The notes beneath the pieces were generated by a model. The model saw nothing but the letters and a program-made list of their open reading frames with translations, had not been told where the DNA came from and did not search any database. Below are positions 42,390 to 50,802 of a stretch of DNA of 56,570 nucleotides, piece by piece. Numbering within the stretch: the first letter of the stretch is position 1; the number at the start of each line of letters is the position of its first letter. The translations under genes and the position numbers were made by a program. The DNA comes from an uncultured Lachnospiraceae bacterium (lineage in GTDB: Bacteria; Bacillota; Clostridia; Lachnospirales; Lachnospiraceae): NCBI GenBank assembly GCA_910586555.1, contig CAJUJY010000016.1, positions 1-56,570 on the forward strand. Direction: 5' to 3'.

Positions 42390-43397
42390 ATGCTTTTTAA
42401 ATACAAAGACAATACCTTAGAACCACTGCCATATTATGACTATAAAGATTTAAACGGAAAGGAAAAAGACCTTGAAAACCTGCTTGCAAGTAACCTTAAC
42501 TGTATTTACGCAGAAGCCGGGCAGCTTATGCCCATATTCCAGGAACGTAACCGCCAGGAAGAACCTGATTTATGTGCACTTGATAAAGATGGAAACCTTG
42601 TTATTTTTGAGCTGAAACGGGGAATTGCACAGGAAAATACAACAATACAGCTAATGAGGTATGCCCAGGTTTACGGACAGAAAAAGTATACACAGCTAAA
42701 CCATATATTTAAAAAATATGCAAAGACATCTGAAGAATTAAAATATGCCCATGCAGAAACTTTCGGGCTTGGAAATGCCATACTTAATGAAGCACAGTTT
42801 AATAAAAACCAAAAGCTTGTTATTGTTGGCAGTTCATCGGATATACAGCTAATGGAGGCAGTTGATTACTGGAAATCAAAGCATTTAGATATAGATTTCC
42901 TGCCATACCGCTTTTATAAAATTGGCGGGGATATATACTTTGATTTTTTTGCAAAGCCATATGACTTCCATATTAACCCACGTGATAAAAAAGGCATTTT
43001 ATTTGATACAAACCGCTCACATAATAAAAACTCTGTATGGGACATGTTTTCAAATAGTAAAATAAGTGCTTATGGCAGTGCTTCAAGATATATTAACAGT
43101 TTTAATAAAGGTGATTATGTTTTGTATTACCATAAAGGTTTTGGGGTAATTGGCGCAGGAATAATAAAAACATCTTCCCCAAAAGAAAATCCAGGACAAA
43201 ATGAACTGTACCATACAGTAAACCTGCTTACACCAGCCATAAACACTGAAAAAGACATAAGATATATTTCTGCATCAGAACTATGCAGCCTGCTTGATAA
43301 AAACTTTTACTTTGCATCAACAATAAAAAGCCCTTATCTTTCACCAGAAGAGGCAGAATTAGTTATTAAGGAATTAAAAGGAAAATACCAGGTTTAA
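42390..43397 (+). CDS. NucS-like PD-(D/E)XK nuclease with C-terminal PUA/EVE-like domain
   Basis: A 335-residue predicted DNA-acting protein. Residues about 25-120 carry the nuclease fold: KEKDLENLLASNL, then PDLCALDKDGNLVIFELKRG with the Asp and ExK triad, as in EndoMS/NucS (DUF91). Residues about 205-260 contain VWDMFSNSKISAYGSASRYI and GDYVLYYHKGFGVIGAGII, which look like an EVE/PUA-type modified-base reader. The pair suggests mismatch or modified-DNA processing. AGGAGG lies 7 nt before the ATG. It stands alone, divergent from csoR. Confidence 0.75.
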   Translation: MLFKYKDNTLEPLPYYDYKDLNGKEKDLENLLASNLNCIYAEAGQLMPIFQERNRQEEPDLCALDKDGNLVIFELKRGIAQENTTIQLMRYAQVYGQKKYTQLNHIFKKYAKTSEELKYAHAETFGLGNAILNEAQFNKNQKLVIVGSSSDIQLMEAVDYWKSKHLDIDFLPYRFYKIGGDIYFDFFAKPYDFHINPRDKKGILFDTNRSHNKNSVWDMFSNSKISAYGSASRYINSFNKGDYVLYYHKGFGVIGAGIIKTSSPKENPGQNELYHTVNLLTPAINTEKDIRYISASELCSLLDKNFYFASTIKSPYLSPEEAELVIKELKGKYQV

Positions 43398-43431
43398 ATA
43401 CTGGCATACAGAAGTGCCCTTTACACAGATA

Positions 43432-43465
43432 CCAGAAAGGAACTGCCGCAACAGCCCCTTTCTGG
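43432..43465. terminator. Terminator between convergent genes
   Basis: CCAGAAAGG (43432-43440) pairs with CCTTTCTGG (43457-43465). It separates the nuclease gene from the convergent carboxypeptidase gene and may serve both. Confidence 0.65.
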
Positions 43466-43469
43466 CAGC

Positions 43470-45308
43470 CTATTCTGCTTTAATATAATTAATAAGCATT
43501 TCGGTTTCCCTTAATACAAGTGTCCTGTTTCTCTTCCATACATCCCTGAACTCTTCTTTAGGCAGGGGACATGCCGATTTTCCTATTTCAAGTGTAATAC
43601 TTGGAAGGTTCTTTTTATACATTACATATTCACGCAGGTTGCCAACAGATTTACTGTCACCATTATAACCTGCTGCACTTGTATATCCTGTAATATCACA
43701 GGCGAGTGTATACATTTCTGTTATAATTTCTTTAAGAGGCCCTTCATAGTCCCCAAAAACTATTGAACCTGTAGCATGGTAATTAATCTGCCCTTTTACT
43801 GTTGTGCTGTCCTTAAGTTTGTTAATAAGTGAAACTATTGCCTGCGTTTCTGGCTCGCTGCACCTTTTAGTACCTGTATAACCCTGGCTTCCGCGTTTCC
43901 CCTGTTTTGCAATATATGCATATGGGTAGTTCTTATTAAGGTCAACCCCCCTGGCATTGGCTTTCCAAAGTGAAGGACTATCTGCGCCTGGCATTTTTAA
44001 AAGCTTTTTACGCAGTAACTTATTATTTATTGCCTTAAAACCAAACTGTGATATTGCTGCACCATCGGGGTTTGCCATAGGTACATAATGTATTGCAACT
44101 TTATTTAACACATCTGATACTTTTACACCATCAAGTTCTTCATTGTAATTCTGGAGGTAATATTCTATCTGTTTCATACATAACTGTGAAGTCATATATT
44201 CCCTTGCATGTAACTGGGCAACAACAAGTATTGACTGCCCTGCATACTGGTTGCCAATTACAATGTCGTAAATATTCCTTCCATCTGCGGACTGCCCTAT
44301 AATATTATAATGAAAACGGTTTCCATAAAGCGCTTTAAGGGCCTCTATATCACTGCATAATTCCTTATAGCTGTAATTTTGCAGGTTTGTATTAATTTCA
44401 TCTTTAAGGAAAACCCTTATATATGTATAACTTCCATATATTTTTACCTTTTCATTATTATATACAGGTAAAATTTTATAGACGTATTTCTTCCCTATCT
44501 TAATGGACTCATCTTTATATTTTGCTTTTCCAACTGTAGCAACCCTTTTAAACTTCCCATTGCCAGTTCTTTTATATACAATAAAGCTTTTAGTGCATTT
44601 CCCTCTTTTCCATGAAATATTAACCTTACGGCTTGCAACTCTTTTATATAAAGGATTTAAAGCGTTACCTGGTATACATGCAGTTATATTTTCTGTTTTA
44701 TCTATAACCTTTTTCTTGCCAAATATAGCTGTTACCCTGTATTTATAACGCTTTCCTGGCTTAATTTTTACATTGTATTTTAACAGCCTGGTTGTTTTTA
44801 TAACCCTCCATTTTTTAGCACCTTCTTTTTTCTGCCATACCTTATATTTACTGGCAGATTTCCTTTTTGCCCATGAAATAACAAGCTTTTCCCTGCCAGC
44901 TTTCTTAACAGTAATTTTAAAAGGCTTTTTATCTTTTACAGGGCCTTTTGTTGGTTTAGGCGTTGGTTTAGCTGTTGGTTTAGGTGTTGGCTTCGGTGTT
45001 GGTTTTAATGTTGGTGATGGTGTAACTACAGGTTCTTCTGACGGTTCTGCTGATGGAATGGCAGATGGTGTCACTGATACAGCAGGCCCCGTTATAATAA
45101 TAGCAGGCCCTGTTGGAATAATGGTTACTGACGGCCCTGTAGACGGGTACACTGTTTCTTCTGCATTATATCCATACAGATGCTGTACTGTCTGTTTTTT
45201 AGCCACACTTGTCATAATTTTTGCAGTGGCAGATGGGACGTCTGCCATTATTAATAATAGTGATAATGCGGTTAAAAAACATATTAACTTTTTGCTGGAT
45301 TTTTTCAT
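43470..45308 (-). CDS. Secreted M14 zinc carboxypeptidase with fibronectin-like repeats
   Basis: A 612-residue exported metallopeptidase. The signal peptide covers about residues 1-30 (KKLICFLTALSLLLI...). A Thr/Pro linker (TPKPTPKPTAKPTPKPT) precedes two fibronectin/Big-like domains. The C-terminal half is the M14 domain: zinc ligands in QLHAREYMT (HxxE) and INYHATG, Arg/Asn-binding residues in ANARGVDLNKNYPY, and the catalytic Glu in ITLEIGKSACPL. It probably trims peptides or wall peptides outside the cell. GGAGG lies 7 nt before the ATG at 45308, which decides the start against an upstream in-frame codon at 45392. Confidence 0.9.
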   Translation of the reverse strand: MKKSSKKLICFLTALSLLLIMADVPSATAKIMTSVAKKQTVQHLYGYNAEETVYPSTGPSVTIIPTGPAIIITGPAVSVTPSAIPSAEPSEEPVVTPSPTLKPTPKPTPKPTAKPTPKPTKGPVKDKKPFKITVKKAGREKLVISWAKRKSASKYKVWQKKEGAKKWRVIKTTRLLKYNVKIKPGKRYKYRVTAIFGKKKVIDKTENITACIPGNALNPLYKRVASRKVNISWKRGKCTKSFIVYKRTGNGKFKRVATVGKAKYKDESIKIGKKYVYKILPVYNNEKVKIYGSYTYIRVFLKDEINTNLQNYSYKELCSDIEALKALYGNRFHYNIIGQSADGRNIYDIVIGNQYAGQSILVVAQLHAREYMTSQLCMKQIEYYLQNYNEELDGVKVSDVLNKVAIHYVPMANPDGAAISQFGFKAINNKLLRKKLLKMPGADSPSLWKANARGVDLNKNYPYAYIAKQGKRGSQGYTGTKRCSEPETQAIVSLINKLKDSTTVKGQINYHATGSIVFGDYEGPLKEIITEMYTLACDITGYTSAAGYNGDSKSVGNLREYVMYKKNLPSITLEIGKSACPLPKEEFRDVWKRNRTLVLRETEMLINYIKAE

Positions 45309-45496
45309 ATAATTCCTCCAAATGTTTATAATAAAATGCCCTAAGCAGAAAAACAGGTTATACCCTGTCCATATCCATAAAACAAGCATCATATATATTA
45401 TAAAAACACTAATATATATATGATGCCTATGCTGTTTTTATGAATAACTTCCAATCCCGTTAATGTTTTGCTGCTGTTAATCCTGGTTTAAAAAAT

Positions 45497-46984
45497 TTAT
45501 ATTCCAAGAATCTTTTCTACTTCTTTCTGCATATCTTCTGTTTTACATATTGTATCATGCAGTACAGGAGCTGTACGTATTTCTTCTATTGCTGGTGGGA
45601 TCTTTGTACCTGACCTTCTGCTTAATTCATCTATAAGCACAAAATCATCTGTCCCTTTATAACTGCTGTCAATAGCACCCATTACACTTGTTGCGAATTT
45701 ATACGGGCTTGCAGTTGATGCAATTACAGTAACAGTATTGTCATTTGTCTTCTCTTTATAACTATGGTAAACAGCAGATGCAACAGCAGTATGTGTATCA
45801 ATTATATATCCTGTTTCATCATATACCCTTTTAATTTCAGCGGCTGTCTTTCCTTCATCTGCCCATCCGCCGGTAAAACATTCCATATCTGCCTTCATGC
45901 CTGGGGTTAATGTATACCTGCCATCTTTTGCAAGTGCTGCCATAAGGTTTGCAGTTGTTTCTGCATCTTCCCCTGAAATCTTATATACCAGGCGTTCGAG
46001 GTTGCTTGAAACCAGGATATCCATTGATGGTGATGATGTAAGTACAAACTCACGGTTCCTGTCATAAACCCCTGTTTCAAAGAAGTCAAATAAAACTTTA
46101 TTTTCATTAGAGGCACATATAAGCCTGTTGACAGGCACACCCAGGTTTTTAGCATAGTATGCTGCAAGTATATTGCCAAAATTACCTGTAGGCACAACAA
46201 AATTAACCGGTTCCAAAGGTTTTACTGCACCTTTTGCAAGCAGCCTTGAATATGAATACACATAATAAACTACCTGTGGCACAAGGCGTCCTATATTAAT
46301 TGAATTAGCAGAGGAAAACTGGTAATTATGACCTTCCATTGCCTTTGCCAGTTCCTTGTTATTAAACATTGCCTTGACACCATTCTGTGCATCATCAAAA
46401 TTGCCTGTTATGCCTATAACAGATGTATTAGCACCCTTCTGTGTAACCATCTGTCTTTCCTGTATCCTGCTTACGCCATTCTTAGGATAAAATACAATAA
46501 TCCTTGTCCCAGGTACGTCTGCAAACCCTGCAAGTGCTGCTTTGCCAGTATCGCCTGATGTCGCTGTAAGGATTACTATTTCATTACTAATATTGATCTT
46601 CCTTGCGGAAGCAGTAAGAAGATGCGGAAGTATTGAAAGTGCCATATCCTTAAATGCTATTGTAGCTCCATGAAACAGTTCAAGGTAATAAACGCCTGCT
46701 TTCTCTGCTAATGGGGCAATTTCACCAGTATCAAACTTACTGTCATATGCCTTGTTAATACATTCCTTTAACTCTGCTTCTGTAAAATCTGTTAAAAACA
46801 GTTTCATTACTTCATAAGCAGTTTCTTTATAGGACATCTTTGAAATATCTTCAAGGGAAACGTCAAGCCCTGGTATCCTTTCAGGTACAAAAAGCCCGCC
46901 ATCGCCAGCCAGCCCTTTTAAAATTGCCTGTGATGCAGTAACTTTTATTCCTTTACTACGTGTACTCTGGTACAAAAGTTCCAT
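45497..46984 (-). CDS. thrC: Threonine synthase
   Basis: A 495-residue PLP enzyme that converts O-phosphohomoserine to threonine. The Schiff-base Lys is in FHGATIAFKDMALSILPHLL. TSGDTGKAALAGF is the phosphate loop, and NFVVPTGNFGNILAAYYAKN and STASPYKFATSVM are further family blocks. Its length matches the long (yeast/E. coli-type) subgroup. The ATG at 46984 follows GGAGG by 5 nt; an ATG at 46996 lies on the far side of that site. Confidence 0.95.
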   Translation of the reverse strand: MELLYQSTRSKGIKVTASQAILKGLAGDGGLFVPERIPGLDVSLEDISKMSYKETAYEVMKLFLTDFTEAELKECINKAYDSKFDTGEIAPLAEKAGVYYLELFHGATIAFKDMALSILPHLLTASARKINISNEIVILTATSGDTGKAALAGFADVPGTRIIVFYPKNGVSRIQERQMVTQKGANTSVIGITGNFDDAQNGVKAMFNNKELAKAMEGHNYQFSSANSINIGRLVPQVVYYVYSYSRLLAKGAVKPLEPVNFVVPTGNFGNILAAYYAKNLGVPVNRLICASNENKVLFDFFETGVYDRNREFVLTSSPSMDILVSSNLERLVYKISGEDAETTANLMAALAKDGRYTLTPGMKADMECFTGGWADEGKTAAEIKRVYDETGYIIDTHTAVASAVYHSYKEKTNDNTVTVIASTASPYKFATSVMGAIDSSYKGTDDFVLIDELSRRSGTKIPPAIEEIRTAPVLHDTICKTEDMQKEVEKILGI

Positions 46985-47303
46985 TATTTCCTCCATTCCG
47001 CCACATAATGCAGCACTTAATTAATATCTGTATTTATCACTGGCAGTTAAAAAATTATTTCCATTAACTTTATACATATATCCCTGCCATTGGCTGTATT
47101 TCCACTATATAGCAAATATGTAAACATAAATCTAACGTATATTATACAATAACATGCGGCTAATTTCAATAACCCATATTAAAAAGTTATATTTGCTTAA
47201 TAAATTTTTTATTATATTTTACTATTGCTATCTGCCAGCAAAACTATTAAAATTAATAGACGCATTTATCTATATGTGGTATAGAAATCCAGGTTTAATT
47301 TAA
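46985..47303. other. Intergenic region upstream of thrC
   Basis: No gene, T-box or known riboswitch was found. The DNA is AT-rich, and the thrC promoter should lie here, but no pair of boxes stood out. Confidence 0.4.
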
Positions 47304-47364
47304 ACAGGCAGGCCCTTATTAAAAGACACTGCTTAAGCATGCTTTTAAGAGCCCGCCTTCCTGT
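47304..47364 (-). terminator. Long imperfect stem-loop after the SleB-like gene
   Basis: AAACAGGCAGGCCCTTATTAAAAG is not fully paired, but its outer AACAGG and GGC and inner TTAAAAG match CTTTTAA, GCC and CCTGTT on the other arm (47342-47365). It begins at the stop codon of the minus-strand gene and probably terminates it. Confidence 0.5.
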
Positions 47365-48012
47365 TTATTTATAAAACTCATGGCAGCGGTAGCCAAACAG
47401 CCTTGTAAGGCAACTGTCAAACCATGCAGCATTGTCTGAATCTGCATATGCCCTTTCCATAAAATAAAGCGCCCCCTGTGAAGGGTCAGTGCCACTTAAT
47501 GCATCTTCTACAGCTTTTTTAGTATCATCTGACACACTTACTGTATAATACCTTCCATCATATATAGGCGAAAACTGGTAAGTAGAACCTCTGTGTGCAA
47601 AAACTACCTCTTCAACTGTAGATGGAAATGATTTGCTTTTAACCCTGTTTAATACAACATTGGCTACAAGCACTTTTCCCTTATGGTCTTCCCCTCCTGC
47701 TTCTGCTTCAACAATTCTCTCAAGTATAGACCTGTCTGAAGCTGATACAGCTACACCACAGCATTTTTTAATACGTGCTGCTTCCTGTATCTGTGCCCTT
47801 TTTTCATGGTTATCACTTAATCTCTTTATTCTGTTATAATTATTAACGTTTTCCATAACATTGTTCTCAGGCTGTAATATAATAACTCTTTGTGAAGAAG
47901 CATCTTTTACTGGTGCAGGCGCCATTGCCACTGATGCATTGCTGGCAGCCGGCACAAGTGCTGCACTTAAAGCTGTAACTACTGCCAATGCCCCTTTTGT
48001 TATTTTTCTCAT
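47365..48012 (-). CDS. Secreted SleB-type cell-wall hydrolase
   Basis: A 215-residue exported enzyme. The signal peptide covers about residues 1-27 (ALAVVTALSAALVPAASNAS). Residues about 105-215 form the Hydrolase_2/SleB domain: DRSILERIVEAEAGGEDHKG, VLVANVVLNRVKS, FAHRGSTYQFSPI and ALYFMERAYAD. SleB-like lytic transglycosylases cut peptidoglycan during germination or growth. No LysM or other binding domain is present. The ATG lies behind GGAGG (GGAGGATTATTATG). Two Cys pairs (KKCCG and the C-terminal CLTRLFGYRC) might form a disulfide. Confidence 0.88.
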   Translation of the reverse strand: MRKITKGALAVVTALSAALVPAASNASVAMAPAPVKDASSQRVIILQPENNVMENVNNYNRIKRLSDNHEKRAQIQEAARIKKCCGVAVSASDRSILERIVEAEAGGEDHKGKVLVANVVLNRVKSKSFPSTVEEVVFAHRGSTYQFSPIYDGRYYTVSVSDDTKKAVEDALSGTDPSQGALYFMERAYADSDNAAWFDSCLTRLFGYRCHEFYK

Positions 48013-48209
48013 AATAATCCTCCATGCCGCTTTACAGCCGGCCCCAAAAATAATAGTGTTGAAATATTAATTATCATTAATTATTGTTACAAAACTATTA
48101 CAAATTATATGAAATTTTTAAACTTTTATTCACTTTATTTACAATTTTATGTAAAAAATTTCGTTTTTCCCGGTTATGTGGTGTATAACATTACACTTTT
48201 CCTGTTTCA

Positions 48210-48255
48210 AAAAAGAACCAGAAAACTGTGTCTGTCCACAAGTTTACTGGTTCTT
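48210..48255 (-). terminator. Intrinsic terminator after the 4-TM protein gene
   Basis: On the minus strand AAGAACCAG (48255-48247) pairs with CTGGTTCTT (48221-48213), followed by a run of T (48214-48209). A clear Rho-independent terminator, 36 bp past the stop at 48291. Confidence 0.85.
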
Positions 48256-48290
48256 AATCTGCCATTTCTATATTTTTAACCTTAATATCT

Positions 48291-48692
48291 TTAAAAAATT
48301 TTACTCTTTTTATCTTTGTAAATATTAATAATAGTACTGGTAATGCTTAATAATATAAATAAACTTGTAAAGCAGATCCAGATATCCTTATATGCTGTTT
48401 CTGCCAGTTCTTCCCTGAACCCGCTAAACCATATATACACAAATGCTAATAACTGGGACGGCACATAAGCAATAATATATTTTAAAATTAAAGGCCTTAC
48501 AGTTAATTTTGTACACAGCTCAAATGCCACTACACCAATTAAGATAATAATAGCCCTGTCTAATTCATGCCAGTTACCACTTGGGTCTTCATAAATACCA
48601 TTAATAAGGTATAAAACACTATTTAATAATGTTGTAATTGTATATATAGCTGAATAACCCAAAATTATATTTATCCACTTTTTACTATCCAT
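48291..48692 (-). CDS. Four-helix membrane protein, DUF3021/DUF6608-like
   Basis: A 133-residue protein with four hydrophobic segments (about 8-28, 47-65, 69-90 and 104-124). It contains YKDIWICFTSLFILLSI, similar in position to YKDMFWSFSVPYAAGAVIYY of the neighbouring protein, so the two are probably paralogues. Proteins of this size next to LytTR regulators often belong to DUF3021 and can inhibit their regulator. The ribosome-binding site is weak. Family naming is tentative. Confidence 0.6.
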   Translation of the reverse strand: MDSKKWINIILGYSAIYTITTLLNSVLYLINGIYEDPSGNWHELDRAIIILIGVVAFELCTKLTVRPLILKYIIAYVPSQLLAFVYIWFSGFREELAETAYKDIWICFTSLFILLSITSTIINIYKDKKSKIF

Positions 48693-48819
48693 TTTTTATA
48701 TGTTACTGAAAACTTATAGCATGTTTTCCTGTAACTCCTCCTTTCTTAATCCGTTACATATTCTCCTGCCAGCCTGCTTTACCTGCCTGTTTTTGGTATA
48801 GGTAAATACAAATGGCTAA

Positions 48820-48862
48820 AGCTTTCCTTTTTGCATTTTGGACAACAAAGTGGAAAGCATTT
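48820..48862. terminator. Stem-loop after the LytTR operon
   Basis: GCTTTCC (about 48820) pairs with GGAAAGC (about 48856), with a T6 run after the plus-strand copy. It lies just past the stop of the DUF3021-like gene. Confidence 0.45.
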
Positions 48863-48883
48863 TTTGTTTTTCCTTTAGCTGTT

Positions 48884-49321
48884 TTAATCTTTATAATTCC
48901 TGGCACTTTCCTTTATTTTTTTTAAGCTCTGGTTTGCACGCCTGATTTCATTAAATAAAGAAATATAATATATGACTGCCCCCGCCGCATATGGCACGCT
49001 GAAAGACCAGAACATATCCTTGTAAGCGTCCTTATGTAGTGGATTAAACTGCCCGGAGAACCATATGGCAAGCATGGCAAGAGCTAATAGTATTATATAC
49101 TGCACCACAATACAAATTAAAAGCGGATATTTCTGGAAACGGTAGTACTGTGAAAGTACAAACGTTGCCACTAATGACAAGAAAAACATTACCAGCAGGT
49201 TTTCCTGGTAATTTCCAAAAATCCCTTGTACAAAAGCTTCTAATACAATCTTACAAACTGAGAGGACTGTATAAATTACACATACAATACCAAAAAAATT
49301 ATGTTTATTAATGATTTTCAT
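48884..49321 (-). CDS. DUF3021/DUF6608-like membrane protein, partner of LytTR regulator
   Basis: A 145-residue protein with four membrane segments and a charged C-terminal tail (EIRRANQSLKKIKESARNY). Its start overlaps the end of the LytTR gene by 14 bases, a typical translational coupling for LytTR-DUF3021 pairs, in which the membrane protein restrains the DNA-binding partner. Inference of inhibitor function comes from the family arrangement, not from a motif. Confidence 0.7.
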   Translation of the reverse strand: MKIINKHNFFGIVCVIYTVLSVCKIVLEAFVQGIFGNYQENLLVMFFLSLVATFVLSQYYRFQKYPLLICIVVQYIILLALAMLAIWFSGQFNPLHKDAYKDMFWSFSVPYAAGAVIYYISLFNEIRRANQSLKKIKESARNYKD

Positions 49322-49769
49322 AACATACCTCCTGTATATGCGCTAAAGCACCCAGAAAAGACTTTTTATATGTCCTGTTAAGAATTAATATTTCACCATT
49401 ATCCATAAGCAGTTTAAGCCGCATATTCAGATCTGTTTTTACCTGGTCTACTTTATAGAGATTTACGGCCATGGATTTTCCAATCTGCACAAAACCATTT
49501 ACTGCAAAATTGTCCAGGAAATACCGCATACTGCACTCTAACTGGTATACTTCTTTTTCCTGGCAGGCAAAAAGTTTCCTGTCCACAACTTCAATATAAT
49601 AAATGCTGCCTGGGTGCAGTTTGTAAAAAACATTTTCCTTTTTTCCCATAACACATTCAAAGGAAGAAAAGAAATCCCGGATAATGCCTATCTTTTCTGT
49701 TTCTTCCTGGAAATGCACATCAACATAATCTTCATTTAAAGCAGGTTCTTTATAGTATTGTATTTTCAT
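49308..49769 (-). CDS. LytTR-domain transcriptional regulator without receiver
   Basis: A 153-residue protein. Residues 1-45 are a short N-terminal segment, and residues about 50-148 are a LytTR DNA-binding domain (YKLHPGSIYYIEVVDRKLFA; DNFAVNGFVQIGKSMAVNLY; EILILNRTYKKSFLGAL). With no receiver domain, its activity must be set in another way, most likely by the overlapping membrane protein gene downstream. It may control its own operon. Cytoplasmic. Confidence 0.88.
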   Translation of the reverse strand: MKIQYYKEPALNEDYVDVHFQEETEKIGIIRDFFSSFECVMGKKENVFYKLHPGSIYYIEVVDRKLFACQEKEVYQLECSMRYFLDNFAVNGFVQIGKSMAVNLYKVDQVKTDLNMRLKLLMDNGEILILNRTYKKSFLGALAHIQEVCYENH

Positions 49770-49936
49770 TTTAATGCCCCTTATCTAAATAAATAAGTTT
49801 CCACTTCATTGTCCATTTACAATTATAACAAATCCATGGCAGGCCGCAAGATATCAATGCGCATGTTGCAAATAGAGGTGCGTATGCTGCATAAAGGCAA
49901 AAGCTGTGGTTAGAAACTCCTTTGATAATCTTATTT

Positions 49937-50431
49937 TTATATTCCTGTTATTTTAGAAATGATTTCATCAAAAGATATAGGAGCATAATTTGTCCTTTCA
50001 ACTGAAACACAATAATGGTGGCGGCTGTATGTCTTATATAAAGGGGAATTGTGTACATGGCCGAAAATATTTGCATAGGGCATATTTTCATTTACATATA
50101 ATGGTTCATGTGATAAAATCCAAAATTCCCTGGTAATTATAGGAAAATCATATACTTCTTTAAATCCTGCCTCCCTGTAATATGCATTAGTATTGCTGTC
50201 ATGGTTTCCTTTAACAAGATATTTTTCCCCTTTAAGCTGGCTTAGCAAAAGGCTTTCACTGCCTTGTGCGCCAAAATCCCCCAGTATATAAACTGTATCA
50301 TTATTACTTACTATACCATTCCACTTTAAAATTAATTCCTTGTCCATTTTAACAGCATTTTCAAATGGCCTGTTTTCATACAATATTATATTTTCATCTG
50401 AAAAATGTGTATCAGCAGTAAAATATACCAT
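49937..50431 (-). CDS. Calcineurin-like metallophosphoesterase
   Basis: A 164-residue phosphoesterase. The metal motifs are in order: FTADTHFSD (DxH), YILGDFG (GDxG), VKGNHDSN (GNHD), ILSHEPLY and IFGHVHNSP (GHxH). The substrate is unknown; small members act on nucleotides, RNA or phosphodiesters. GGAGG lies 7 nt before the ATG. The GNAT remnant ends 21 bp upstream on the same strand, so the two were probably one transcript. Confidence 0.9.
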   Translation of the reverse strand: MVYFTADTHFSDENIILYENRPFENAVKMDKELILKWNGIVSNNDTVYILGDFGAQGSESLLLSQLKGEKYLVKGNHDSNTNAYYREAGFKEVYDFPIITREFWILSHEPLYVNENMPYANIFGHVHNSPLYKTYSRHHYCVSVERTNYAPISFDEIISKITGI

Positions 50432-50452
50432 AAAAATACCTCCAGAATGTTT

Positions 50453-50632
50453 TTATAAAATAATAAAATATGGGCAGATATCCTCATATCTCCCATCTAA
50501 AAGACGGAACCCGCCTGGAATAGTTCCAAGCTGTTTAAATCCAAGCCCCTCATATAAACGCCTTGCATATGTATTTGATATTACTACTCTGTTAATATCG
50601 TCTTTATTATACTTCCTGGTAAAAATATCCAT
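50453..50632 (-). pseudogene. Internally deleted GNAT acetyltransferase
   Basis: A 59-codon ORF with a normal start (GGAGG, 8 nt, ATG). After about 15 N-terminal residues it jumps into the C-terminal GNAT signature NTYARRLYEGLGFKQLGTIP and DGRYEDICPYF. The acetyl-CoA-binding core (the Q/RxxGxG/A region) and about 100 residues are missing. An in-frame internal deletion explains this. It cannot be an active acetyltransferase. Confidence 0.75.
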
Positions 50633-50732
50633 GATATTTAGTTCCTCCTGTTATCCTGCAAATAATGCAGACCTAAGGCATTTTCTATAATAATGCCTGC
50701 CACAATTATACATATATTTACATAATAATAAA

Positions 50733-50752
50733 CCGCTTTTATTATAAAGCGG
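50733..50752 (-). terminator. Terminator after hybrid kinase
   Basis: CCGCTTTT (50733-50740) and AAAGCGG (50746-50752) form a tight stem with a loop of five, followed on the minus strand by a T-rich stretch, 50 bp past the kinase stop. Confidence 0.65.
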
Positions 50753-50802
50753 CTTATATATTTTTGCAACATTATATAATTAATCTAGTTATTCCTGGTT
50801 GT

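Noticed and set aside
46985..47303. Threonine T-box or riboswitch before thrC
   Set aside because: No GGTGGTACCGCG motif or terminator pair was found.
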